The translations under genes and the position numbers were made by a program. The notes under the pieces are model-generated. The model searched no databases. It had not been told where the DNA came from and saw only the letters and a program-made list of their open reading frames with translations. 64,000 nucleotides of DNA. Origin: Vagococcus allomyrinae. GTDB taxonomy: Bacteria; Bacillota; Bacilli; Lactobacillales; Vagococcaceae. How positions within the stretch are numbered: the stretch's first letter is position 1; the number at the start of each line of letters is the position of its first letter. Location: assembly GCF_017829975.1 (NCBI RefSeq), contig NZ_JAEEGA010000015.1, forward strand, positions 62,001-126,000. Reading direction: 5' to 3'. Shown one piece after another: positions 1 to 7,854 of the stretch.

Positions 1-39
1 AACGACGATATAGAGAAAGTTTCATACTTTCCTATAAAG

Positions 40-84
40 AAAAAAGAAAAAGAGCATTCCGTTAGGAATACTCTTTTTCTTTTA
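40..84. terminator. Bidirectional intrinsic terminator of a gene left of the window
   Basis: A long stem pairs AAAAAGAG and ATTCC (46-60) with GGAAT and CTCTTTTT (65-79) around the loop GTTA. A T-rich tract follows on the + strand and an A-rich tract precedes the stem, so it could terminate transcription in both directions. The gene it serves lies outside the window. Confidence 0.85.
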
Positions 85-594
85 TAAGGGATGATAAATA
101 TTTTCTCTATGTTGGGTGATTATGGGGAATTAACCAACATGAGAATTAGAAACCATTAAAGAACAATTTAACCGATGTTTTTGGACTGTGTAAGTAAAGA
201 ACATTATTTAGTCACCACAGTAGGGATTGGGGAAGTTACTGTAATAGCTATATGAATACTCCATCAAACTAAATCGTCAAAAATAGATTTCGTACATATT
301 ATAGCATATTGTTATTATAAATTGTTAGAAAATTGTGATTTTTATTGATAAATAACTTTATATTTCAAATAAACACACGTTTATTATACAGAAGAGTAGT
401 GATTTGCCCTTTGATAAAATAACGCTTTTTTTATTTGCGTTTTTGAATTAAAAATACTTGCTTTTTCTTCAGGGAACCTATATGTTTAATAAAGAGAAGT
501 TGTCATCGAAAAATATGTTATTTGACCGTCGTCAGACTGTTAAATGAATGGCCTATTTTTCAGAACTTTTCGCTAAAATTAGGGAGGATCAAAA
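85..594. other. AT-rich intergenic region upstream of pstS
   Basis: No credible coding region is visible in these 510 bases. Near its start lies an inverted repeat in which ATGTTGG (109-115) pairs with CCAACAT (134-140). The pairing extends outward through CTC and GAG, giving a stem of about 12 bp with one bulge and an 18-nt loop. The rest is very AT-rich and should hold the pst promoter. I could not pick a convincing -35/-10 pair or a Pho box by eye. Confidence 0.5.
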
Positions 595-1446
595 GTGAAA
601 AAATTCTTACAACTCAGCTATATATTGCTTGCAGTTTTGGCGTTGTCGGCTTGTAAAATCGACCGAGGCGAATCTGTCATGGCAGTTGGTTCATCAGCAA
701 TGCAGCCTTTAGTTGAGGCGGCTGGCGAACAATATAGTGGAAAACATGTCGGAAAATTCATTAATGTTCAAGGCGGTGGTAGTGGGACTGGTTTGAGCCA
801 AGTTCAATCGGGGGCGGTTGATATTGGTAATTCAGATCTATTTGCTGAAGAAAAATCAGGTATTGATGTGAGTCAACTTGTGGATCACAAAGTGGCTGTC
901 GTAGGTACAACGCCAATCGTTAACAAAGAAGTCGGATTAACTAATATTTCGATGGATGATTTAAAGAAAGTCTTCACAGGGGAAATTACCAACTGGAAAG
1001 AAATTGGTGGTAGTGATTTAGAGGTTGTCCTTTTGAACCGCGCAACCGGAAGTGGGAGTCGTTATACTTTTGAGCACTGGGTTTTAGATGGTGAAACAGC
1101 TAAAAAAGCTCAAGAACAAGAATCAACAGGAATGGTGAGACAAATCGTCAGCACCACGCCAGGTGCGATTAGTTATGTGGCTTTTTCTTATGTCAATGAG
1201 GATGTTCATCCGTTAGCCATTGATAATGTTCAACCAACAGATGACAATGTGATGACGAATAAGTGGCCCATTTGGTCTTACCAACATATGTACACTAAAG
1301 GTGAGCCTACCGGCTTAACGAAAGAGTTCTTGGATTATATGTTCTCTCCAGAAGTGCAAGATGAAATTGTGCCACAGTTAGGATATATCCCTGTTTCGAG
1401 TATGGAAGTTGAGCGAGATGCTGAAGGTAACTTGTTAACTGACTAA
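595..1446 (+). CDS. pstS: Phosphate ABC transporter substrate-binding lipoprotein PstS
   Basis: This 283-residue protein captures inorganic phosphate outside the membrane and passes it to the PstCA permease. It begins at a GTG preceded by a strong AGGGAGG site (581-587). The N-terminus is a lipoprotein signal with a hydrophobic core and the lipobox LSAC, so Cys20 is the expected lipidation site. Phosphate-contact motifs typical of PstS are visible: VGSSAMQPL near the start, GGGSGTG, and RATGSGSR in the middle. It is the first gene of pstS-pstC-pstA-pstB1-pstB2-phoU, so the assignment rests on both sequence and operon. In this family expression normally rises on phosphate limitation through PhoPR. 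No regulator gene is in the window. Confidence 0.95.
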   Translation: MKKFLQLSYILLAVLALSACKIDRGESVMAVGSSAMQPLVEAAGEQYSGKHVGKFINVQGGGSGTGLSQVQSGAVDIGNSDLFAEEKSGIDVSQLVDHKVAVVGTTPIVNKEVGLTNISMDDLKKVFTGEITNWKEIGGSDLEVVLLNRATGSGSRYTFEHWVLDGETAKKAQEQESTGMVRQIVSTTPGAISYVAFSYVNEDVHPLAIDNVQPTDDNVMTNKWPIWSYQHMYTKGEPTGLTKEFLDYMFSPEVQDEIVPQLGYIPVSSMEVERDAEGNLLTD

Positions 1447-1606
1447 AGGTATTCGAAGCCTTACGGTTACTAAAAATGAAAATTGAATAGAAAAATGATT
1501 TGTAAATAGTTTGAAAGTTACATGAATAGTAATGGGCAACAAGTAGATGGCGGTGATTATGACCATCGTCCGTGATGCTTAGTTCAACTCACTAGGAGGG
1601 TACGTC

Positions 1607-2527
1607 TTGGAAGATGTCCGAAGTAATTTATTAAAAAAATCCAAAAAAGCAAAGTTGGAACAAGTTGGGAAGACCATCAGTTTCCTTTGTATCACGTTTA
1701 TTGTACTAGTCGTTGTTGCTATTTTTTATTTTGTTGCTAGCAAGGGATTAGCGACATTTTTTAAAGATGGCATTAATGTTTTTGATTTTTTGTTTGGAAC
1801 TGATTGGAGTCCTGGAAATGTCGGGGAGAATGGTAAACCATTAGTTGGGGCTTTGCCAATGATAGTTGGTTCGTTTGTTGTGACGTTATTATCAGCGTTG
1901 GTCGCAACACCGTTTGCTATCGGAGCAGCGGTGTTTATGACGGAAATCTCCCCCAAATTAGGGACCAAGGTTTTACAGCCGGTCATTGAGTTATTAGTCG
2001 GTATTCCTTCAGTGGTTTATGGGTTTATCGGTTTGTCAGTCATTGTTCCAGCTGTTCGTTCTGTTTTTGGTGGCAGTGGTTTCGGTATTTTGGCCGGGAC
2101 GTTTGTTTTATTCGTTATGATTTTGCCGACGGTTACGTCAATGACAACAGATGCCTTGAAAGCTGTCCCTCGTCACTATCGCGAGGCGTCCCTAGCCTTG
2201 GGTGCCACTCGTTGGCAAACCATTTATAAAGTCGTGCTACGCTCGGCTGTGCCGGGGATTCTAACAGCTGTCGTTTTCGGCATGGCTCGTGCTTTTGGTG
2301 AAGCTTTAGCGATTCAGATGGTTATCGGTAATGCGGCTTTAATGCCAACAAGCTTAACAACGCCAGCGTCAACTCTGACGAGTATTTTGACGATGGGAAT
2401 CGGAAATACCATTATGGGGACGTTGGAAAACAATGTTTTGTGGTCCTTAGCATTAATTCTTTTAACGATGTCACTTTTGTTTAACATTTTAATTCGCTTC
2501 ATCGGCAAGAAAGGAGCAATTAAATAA
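1607..2527 (+). CDS. pstC: Phosphate ABC transporter permease PstC
   Basis: One of the two integral membrane subunits of the high-affinity phosphate transporter. The 306-residue protein starts at a TTG preceded by AGGAGGG. It has an N-terminal membrane segment (about residues 25-47), an extracytoplasmic stretch, and about five further segments. The ABC-permease coupling loop is visible (EASLALGATRWQTI, about residues 193-206). The stop codon overlaps the ATG of pstA as TAATG, which indicates translational coupling. A 160-bp gap with a weak hairpin (about 1549-1573) separates it from pstS; such gaps often allow more of the binding protein to be made than of the permease. Confidence 0.93.
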   Translation: MEDVRSNLLKKSKKAKLEQVGKTISFLCITFIVLVVVAIFYFVASKGLATFFKDGINVFDFLFGTDWSPGNVGENGKPLVGALPMIVGSFVVTLLSALVATPFAIGAAVFMTEISPKLGTKVLQPVIELLVGIPSVVYGFIGLSVIVPAVRSVFGGSGFGILAGTFVLFVMILPTVTSMTTDALKAVPRHYREASLALGATRWQTIYKVVLRSAVPGILTAVVFGMARAFGEALAIQMVIGNAALMPTSLTTPASTLTSILTMGIGNTIMGTLENNVLWSLALILLTMSLLFNILIRFIGKKGAIK

Positions 2528-3411
2528 TGACTCCAAAAAAAGCAGATAAAATCGCAACAGGCGTTCTCTATGCCATTTCGGGTATCATCGTGTTGATTCT
2601 CGCCAGTCTCTTGATTTATATTCTCGCTCGAGGGTTACCGCATATCAGCTGGGAATTTTTGACAGCACGCTCAAAAACCTTTCAAGTAGGAGGCGGAATT
2701 GGCATTCAATTGTTTAATTCCTTTTACCTATTGTTAATTACAATGGTCATCAGTATTCCGATTTCTTTAGGAGCGGGTATTTATTTATCAGAGTATGCTA
2801 AAAAGAATTGGTTAACTGATTTAATTAGAACGGCTATTGAGATTTTAAGTTCATTGCCTTCTGTCGTCGTTGGTTTATTTGGTTTCCTTGTTTTTGTGGT
2901 ACAAGCAGGTCTTGGTTTCTCGATTATTTCTGGCGCCTTAGCCTTAACTTTTTTTAATTTACCTTTGTTGACTCGTAATGTAGAAGAATCGCTTAAAGCT
3001 GTTCATTTTACGCAACGAGAAGCTGGCTTGGCATTAGGCTTGTCTCGTTGGGAAACCGTGATTAGAGTGGTAGTACCTGAAGCGTTACCGGGAATTTTGA
3101 CGGGAATTATTTTGGGGGCAGGTCGGATTTTTGGTGAAGCGGCTGCGTTGATTTATACTGCCGGGCAAAGTGCACCGGCCTTGGATTTCTCAAACTGGAA
3201 CCCAATGAGTATTTCCAGTCCATTAAATATTTTCCGACAAGCAGAAACGCTAGCAGTCCACATCTGGAAGGTTAATAGTGAAGGAACGATGCCTGATGGT
3301 GTTCAAGTTTCGGCGGGAGCTTCAGCTGTCTTGATCATCGCAGTATTAATGTTCAACTTGATTGCTCGATTTTTAGGCAAAAGACTTCACAAAAAAATTA
3401 CGTCAGCATAG
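2527..3411 (+). CDS. pstA: Phosphate ABC transporter permease PstA
   Basis: Second membrane subunit of the phosphate transporter, 294 residues, pairing with PstC. Six hydrophobic segments can be seen, and the coupling loop EAGLALGLSRWETV (about residues 165-178) matches the EAA motif of ABC permeases that contacts the ATPase. The start ATG overlaps the pstC stop by one base. It is followed by a 181-bp gap with a hairpin before the ATPase genes. Family membership is clear from sequence and context. Confidence 0.93.
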   Translation: MTPKKADKIATGVLYAISGIIVLILASLLIYILARGLPHISWEFLTARSKTFQVGGGIGIQLFNSFYLLLITMVISIPISLGAGIYLSEYAKKNWLTDLIRTAIEILSSLPSVVVGLFGFLVFVVQAGLGFSIISGALALTFFNLPLLTRNVEESLKAVHFTQREAGLALGLSRWETVIRVVVPEALPGILTGIILGAGRIFGEAAALIYTAGQSAPALDFSNWNPMSISSPLNIFRQAETLAVHIWKVNSEGTMPDGVQVSAGASAVLIIAVLMFNLIARFLGKRLHKKITSA

Positions 3412-3474
3412 TTAGTGAGTTAACTATATCAATTATGAGATTCATACCCTTGGTTTAAGAAGAGTTGGGATCAT

Positions 3475-3498
3475 GTTGGTCAGTCTGAACTGTCCAAC
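3475..3498 (+). other. Hairpin between pstA and pstB1
   Basis: GTTGG and CAGT (3475-3484) pair with ACTG and CCAAC (3489-3498) around the loop CTGA, with one T-T mismatch. No T-run follows, so it is more likely an RNA-stability or processing element than a terminator. Confidence 0.45.
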
Positions 3499-3592
3499 CA
3501 ATCTCTCAATTCATCTATTTTGACCAAAAGAGGATCAATCAGATAGATCTTTGACAGACGTCTGTATAGTTTTTCAATAAGGAGCTTATATC

Positions 3593-4402
3593 ATGAAAGA
3601 GTATGATTTAAACGACACACACATTACAAAGTTTAACCCTAAAGTACAAGATATCGCCTTGACGACTAATGATCTTCATGTTTGGTACGGTCAAAATGAA
3701 GCGATTAAAGGGGTTTCGCTGGAGTTTGAAAAAAATAAAATTACGTCTCTTATCGGGCCATCAGGCTGTGGTAAGTCCACGTACTTGCGTTCACTGAACC
3801 GCATGAACGATGAAATTGCTGGCACTAAAGTAACGGGTGAGATTATGTATGAGCAGACCAATATTAACTCAAAACAAATCGACGTTTATGAAATGCGTAA
3901 GCACATTGGCATGGTGTTTCAGCGGCCAAATCCTTTTAGTAAGTCAATTTATGGCAATATCACCTTTGCCCTTAAACAACATGGTTTGCATGATAAAAAA
4001 CAATTAGATGAAATTGTTGAGACTAGTCTAAAGCAGGCGGCTCTTTGGGACCAAGTAAAGGATAATTTGGATAAAAGTGCTCATGCTTTGTCTGGGGGCC
4101 AACAGCAACGACTTTGTATTGCTCGAGCAATTGCTTTGAAACCAGATGTATTGCTCTTAGATGAGCCCGCAAGTGCCTTAGATCCTATTTCCACTAGTAA
4201 GGTGGAAGAAACTTTGGTTAATTTAAAAGAAAACTACACAATTGCGATTGTGACACACAATATGCAACAAGCCGCTCGGATTAGCGACTATACAGCATTT
4301 TTCTACATGGGGAAAGTTTTAGAGTACGATCAAACGGCTAAAATATTTACCCGTCCGAAAATTCAAGCAACTGATGACTATGTCTCAGGACACTTTGGTT
4401 AA
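3593..4402 (+). CDS. pstB1: Phosphate ABC transporter ATP-binding protein PstB (first copy)
   Basis: This ATPase of 269 residues powers phosphate import. Walker A (GPSGCGKST), the signature LSGGQQQR and Walker B ([13 protein letters not shown]) are all present; the last has Ala where the second copy has Thr. An N-terminal extension of about 20 residues precedes the core. It is followed 10 bases later by a second pstB. Tandem pstB genes are common in lactobacilli, streptococci and enterococci. The two copies may form a heterodimer or serve different conditions; the sequence does not decide. The start ATG follows AAGGAG at suitable spacing. Confidence 0.95.
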   Translation: MKEYDLNDTHITKFNPKVQDIALTTNDLHVWYGQNEAIKGVSLEFEKNKITSLIGPSGCGKSTYLRSLNRMNDEIAGTKVTGEIMYEQTNINSKQIDVYEMRKHIGMVFQRPNPFSKSIYGNITFALKQHGLHDKKQLDEIVETSLKQAALWDQVKDNLDKSAHALSGGQQQRLCIARAIALKPDVLLLDEPASALDPISTSKVEETLVNLKENYTIAIVTHNMQQAARISDYTAFFYMGKVLEYDQTAKIFTRPKIQATDDYVSGHFG

Positions 4403-4412
4403 GGAGACGACT

Positions 4413-5165
4413 ATGACGATAATTGAATCGAAACAGCTGCATTTGTTTTATGGTAAAAAAGAGGCGTTAAAAGGGATTGATATGAGCTTCGAAAAGGGTG
4501 AAATTACCGCCTTAATCGGACCGTCAGGCTGTGGTAAGTCGACCTATTTGAGAACGTTAAATCGAATGAATGATTTGATTCCAGATGTGACAATTACTGG
4601 AAATGTGTTATTTAAAGAGAAGAACATTTATAGCCCAAAAACTGATACTGTGGAGTTGCGCAAGCAAATAGGAATGGTTTTTCAACAGCCCAATCCTTTT
4701 CCCTTTTCAGTCTATGAAAACGTGATTTATGGCTTGAGATTAGCTGGTAATGTGGATAAACAAGCCTTGGACGAGGCCGTTGAAAGTAGCTTGAAGGCTG
4801 CCGCCGTCTGGGATGATGTGAAAGATAAGTTGAACAAAAGCGCTCTTTCCTTGTCTGGTGGACAGCAACAGCGAGTCTGTATTGCTAGAGTGTTGGCGGT
4901 TAAACCCGAGATCATCTTACTAGATGAGCCGACTAGTGCATTGGATCCTGTTTCAAGCGGGAAAATTGAAAACATGTTGTTTGAGTTGAAAGAACATTAT
5001 ACAATGATAATGGTGACGCACAATATGCAACAAGCGTCGAGAATATCAGATAAAACTGCCTTCTTTTTGAATGGTGATCTTATAGAGTACGATAAGACTA
5101 AGAAAATATTTTTGAATCCATCCAAACAAGAAACAGAAGACTATATTACCGGTAAATTCGGGTAG
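4413..5165 (+). CDS. pstB2: Phosphate ABC transporter ATP-binding protein PstB (second copy)
   Basis: Second PstB ATPase, 250 residues from the ATG at 4413. I chose this start because AAGGAG sits just upstream (4401-4406) and a start farther upstream in the same frame would overlap pstB1 without a ribosome site. Walker A (GPSGCGKST), signature LSGGQQQR and Walker B ([13 protein letters not shown]) are intact. It is a clear paralogue of the preceding gene and lacks that copy's N-terminal extension. phoU follows after 14 bases, so it belongs to the same transcript. Confidence 0.95.
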   Translation: MTIIESKQLHLFYGKKEALKGIDMSFEKGEITALIGPSGCGKSTYLRTLNRMNDLIPDVTITGNVLFKEKNIYSPKTDTVELRKQIGMVFQQPNPFPFSVYENVIYGLRLAGNVDKQALDEAVESSLKAAAVWDDVKDKLNKSALSLSGGQQQRVCIARVLAVKPEIILLDEPTSALDPVSSGKIENMLFELKEHYTMIMVTHNMQQASRISDKTAFFLNGDLIEYDKTKKIFLNPSKQETEDYITGKFG

Positions 5166-5179
5166 GGAGGAGTAGCATT

Positions 5180-5860
5180 ATGTTACGGACACAATTTGAA
5201 GAAGATTTACAAAACTTACACACTCAATTTTCAACTATGGCCCAAGAAGTGAGTGATGCTGTATACAAATCAGTGAAGGCCTTTATTAAACATGATAAAG
5301 AAATTGCTTATAATGTGATTGAAAATGATGTGAAAATTAATGAATTAGAAGTTCAATTAGAGAAAAAGAGTCTTGAGATGATTGCGTTGCAACAGCCTGT
5401 CACAACGGATTTGCGAATTATCATTACAGTTATGAAGGCAAGTTCTGATTTGGAAAGAATGGGTGACCATGCTGTGTCGATTGCTAAGTCAACCATCCGT
5501 GTTAAAGGGAATGAGCGCATTTTAGAAGTTGAAGAAAAAATCTCAGATATGGCTGATGCAGTTAAGATCATGGTTGATAGTGTCAAAGATGCTTATATCA
5601 ATGGTGACTTGGAACAGGCGAAAGCAATTGCTCAAAGTGATACCAAAGTGAATGACTATTTTAATGAAATTTACGACATGTGTATCAAAGAGATGAAAGA
5701 GAATCCAGAAACGGTTGTTGGCGGCACTGATTATTTGCAAGTTGCTGGTTTTCTTGAGCGAATTGGTGATTATGTAACCAATATTTGCGAATGGATTGTT
5801 TACTTGAAGACAGGTAAAATTTTAGAATTGAATTCCAATCGCGATGATTTAATCAGTTAG
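5180..5860 (+). CDS. phoU: Phosphate-specific transport system accessory protein PhoU
   Basis: A 226-residue all-helical protein of two PhoU repeats. Each repeat carries the family's acidic metal-binding pattern; LERMGDHAVSIA and LERIGDYVTNIC are visible at matching positions. PhoU links the Pst transporter to phosphate signalling and dampens uptake when phosphate is plentiful. The ATG is preceded by GGGAGGAG. It is the last gene of the pst operon, and a strong terminator follows immediately. Confidence 0.94.
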   Translation: MLRTQFEEDLQNLHTQFSTMAQEVSDAVYKSVKAFIKHDKEIAYNVIENDVKINELEVQLEKKSLEMIALQQPVTTDLRIIITVMKASSDLERMGDHAVSIAKSTIRVKGNERILEVEEKISDMADAVKIMVDSVKDAYINGDLEQAKAIAQSDTKVNDYFNEIYDMCIKEMKENPETVVGGTDYLQVAGFLERIGDYVTNICEWIVYLKTGKILELNSNRDDLIS

Positions 5861-5872
5861 ACAAAACCTAAG

Positions 5873-5907
5873 AAAGAGCAGATTGAGCCCCAATTTGCTC
5901 TTTTTTC
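5873..5907 (+). terminator. Terminator of the pst-phoU operon
   Basis: AAGAGCA (5874-5880) pairs with TGCTCTT (5896-5902), with inner pairing ATTG/CAAT, and runs into TTTTTTC. It lies 13 bases after the phoU stop codon. Confidence 0.88.
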
Positions 5908-6070
5908 TTGTACTCTTTGGTTGTTTCGGTTATACTGTATTTTCGACCGCTTGGTATTTCACAAAGTTAGAAGCGGAATAAATGTCAATCTTTGGGTGAA
6001 TTATGATGGAATATTGACACTCGTTTCGGTTTATTTTGTATTATACTAGGGTTAATCCTCAGACAAGAAT

Positions 6071-6112
6071 TTTACCTATAAAAACCTGTCATAATGTTAA
6101 TCGATAGGTAAA
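6071..6112. other. Nine-base inverted repeat upstream of the M23 hydrolase gene
   Basis: TTTACCTAT (6071-6079) is exactly complementary to ATAGGTAAA (6104-6112), with 24 bases between. It could be an operator or an RNA hairpin if transcription begins at the upstream candidate promoter whose -35 TTGACA is at 6014-6019. The function is unknown. Confidence 0.4.
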
Positions 6113-6116
6113 AACT

Positions 6117-6133
6117 TGTAATAGAACTGTAAT
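6117..6133 (+). promoter_or_regulatory. WalR (YycF)-type binding box
   Basis: Two direct copies of TGTAAT (6117-6122 and 6128-6133) are separated by exactly five bases. This fits the published WalR consensus TGTWAH-N5-TGTWAH in every defined position. The box ends 8 bases upstream of the -35 element of the cell-wall hydrolase gene, a place suited to activation. WalRK is the essential two-component system controlling peptidoglycan hydrolases in low-GC Gram-positives. Binding is inferred. Confidence 0.75.
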
Positions 6134-6141
6134 TTTGTATC

Positions 6142-6169
6142 TTGGCATTTTATGTTATAGTCTTATAGT
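6142..6169 (+). promoter_or_regulatory. Sigma-A promoter of the M23 hydrolase gene
   Basis: TTGGCA (6142-6147) and TATAGT (6164-6169) are separated by 16 bases, placing the start of transcription about 25 bases before the start codon. Confidence 0.65.
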
Positions 6170-6201
6170 AGGAAAAAATAATAAAGAGGTATACTAATTA
6201 T

Positions 6202-7476
6202 ATGAAGAATAAATATATCACACTTTTATCAGTACTGGTTATCGGCGCCTCTTCACCATTAATGGCTGCCGCTGATACGATTGACAATGAGATTAATAAT
6301 GCAACAAATAAAATAGAAACACTTAAGGGGCAAAAGGCTGAAGCTGAAGCCACTCTTGAGGCCTTAAATACTGAAGTTGCTAATCTTGAAGCACAAGTTC
6401 AAGAGACTTTAGATAAAAAAGGAGAGCTTGAACAAGAATTAAATAACTTAAACACTGAAATTACTAAATTGGAACATGCCATTGAGAAGCGGACGGTCAA
6501 AATTAAAGAGCAAGCTCGTTCGGCTCAAGTTAATACGTCTAGCAATAGCTACTTAAACGTTGTGTTAGAGTCAGACAGTATTTCTGACGCCATTACACGT
6601 TCGTGGGCTTATTCCAAACTGGTTTCAGCTAATAACGATATTATGACAGCTCAACAAGAAGACAAACAAGAATTAGCTGATAAAAAAGTTGTGGTTGACG
6701 GGAAAATTGTTGAAGTTAATGCTCTTACGGAACAATTGAAAGTTAAGCAAGAAGAAATGACCGCTAAACAATACGATCAAGCCATTTTAGCTAAAGAAGT
6801 TGCGGCTAGTTTAACGACAGAAGAGTCTAAAAAAGCTAGTTTGTTAAAAGAAAAAGAAGAGGCTGAAAAGCGTAAAGCCGAAGCCGAACGTCTAGCGAAA
6901 GAACAGGCTAAAAAAGAAGCTGAGGCAGCAGCGAAATTGGCAGCTGAACAGAAGAAACGTGAGGAAGAAGCAGCTAAAACAAACGTTGCGATTGCTCAAG
7001 AGATAAGTACGATCAACACACAAGTAATGCCAGATGATACAGAAAATCAACCGACGAACCGTCCGACTCAAGGCTCTGGTGATTTCCAACATCCACTGCC
7101 AAGTCTAATTATGACTAGTGGTTATGGGAATCGTCCTGATCCAAATGGTGTGTCAGGAAATGGTCATGACGGTATTGATTTTGCTGGAAACTTGAATGAT
7201 CCAGTTTATGCAAGCCGTGGTGGTACAGTCGTATCATCTGGATTTGATGGTAGTGCAGGGAACTACGTTATTATTCAACATGATAATGGCTACTTCACTT
7301 ACTATTTACACTTAAATTCAATTTCAGTTTCAGGTGGGACTGTCGGTGCTGGCCAAGTGGTTGGTCTGATGGGAACAACTGGTAACTCAACTGGGGTCCA
7401 TTTACATTTTGGTATTGCGACCACAGGTTCTTGGTCAGGTTTTGTTGATCCAGGTCCATACTTAGGTCTTTACTAA
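6202..7476 (+). CDS. Secreted coiled-coil M23 family peptidoglycan hydrolase (PcsB/CwlO-like N-terminus)
   Basis: A 424-residue exported protein. The signal peptide ends near ...LMAAA (about residue 24). Residues about 25-265 form a long, charged coiled coil of the PcsB/CwlO kind, ending in a lysine-, glutamate- and alanine-rich stretch. A short linker rich in Asn, Pro and Thr leads to a C-terminal M23 peptidase domain (about 295-420). That domain has zinc-ligand motifs HDGID and HLHFG, so it should cut peptidoglycan cross-links. In relatives the coiled coil binds an FtsEX-type complex that switches activity on; no ftsEX is nearby. The upstream WalR box fits a cell-wall growth hydrolase. A single-gene transcript is likely, since a terminator follows. 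Confidence 0.88.
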   Translation: MKNKYITLLSVLVIGASSPLMAAADTIDNEINNATNKIETLKGQKAEAEATLEALNTEVANLEAQVQETLDKKGELEQELNNLNTEITKLEHAIEKRTVKIKEQARSAQVNTSSNSYLNVVLESDSISDAITRSWAYSKLVSANNDIMTAQQEDKQELADKKVVVDGKIVEVNALTEQLKVKQEEMTAKQYDQAILAKEVAASLTTEESKKASLLKEKEEAEKRKAEAERLAKEQAKKEAEAAAKLAAEQKKREEEAAKTNVAIAQEISTINTQVMPDDTENQPTNRPTQGSGDFQHPLPSLIMTSGYGNRPDPNGVSGNGHDGIDFAGNLNDPVYASRGGTVVSSGFDGSAGNYVIIQHDNGYFTYYLHLNSISVSGGTVGAGQVVGLMGTTGNSTGVHLHFGIATTGSWSGFVDPGPYLGLY

Positions 7477-7490
7477 TTCAACTTAATTAT

Positions 7491-7526
7491 AGAAGAAGTT
7501 ATCATTGCGATAGCTTCTTTTTTTTC
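7491..7526 (+). terminator. Terminator of the M23 hydrolase gene
   Basis: GAAGTTATC (7495-7503) pairs with GATAGCTTC (7509-7517) with one wobble or mismatch, followed by eight Ts. Confidence 0.85.
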
Positions 7527-7710
7527 AGAATTTTTTTAGAAGAATACCCTAAATAGAGAATTATTCGTAGCTAGTAGCCAAAAAATTGTGAAACATCTGT
7601 GAATTAAGTGATGAGGATTGAGACTGGCGGTAATCTGAGGTACACTAATCATAAGGAAACTGATGCAAAGGAGGGCCGTCGGGACGATTTAAGTTTGACG
7701 ATTGTTCTTG

Positions 7711-7792
7711 GTCTTAAGAGGACGTAAGACTATCAAATGAAGAATAAATCCATCTTAAGTCCTATGACAATTGAAGCGAAACAAGGCATAAT
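7711..7792 (+). promoter_or_regulatory. liaXYZ promoter region with upstream inverted repeat
   Basis: A candidate promoter is ATGACA (7764-7769), 17 bases, CATAAT (7787-7792). About 40 bases upstream of it, GTCTTA (7711-7716) and TAAGAC (7725-7730) form an inverted repeat. A related string, CTTAAGTCC, lies just before the -35. In enterococci liaXYZ is activated by the response regulator LiaR, so this palindrome is a candidate LiaR site; that is inference. The rest of the 378-base gap holds a purine-rich AAGGAGGG near 7670 with no plausible gene behind it. Confidence 0.4.
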
Positions 7793-7854
7793 AAGTATGT
7801 AAGAAGGAATACTTCTTTTATATGAAGGTAATTAGCTAAGGAGGCTATATAGTT

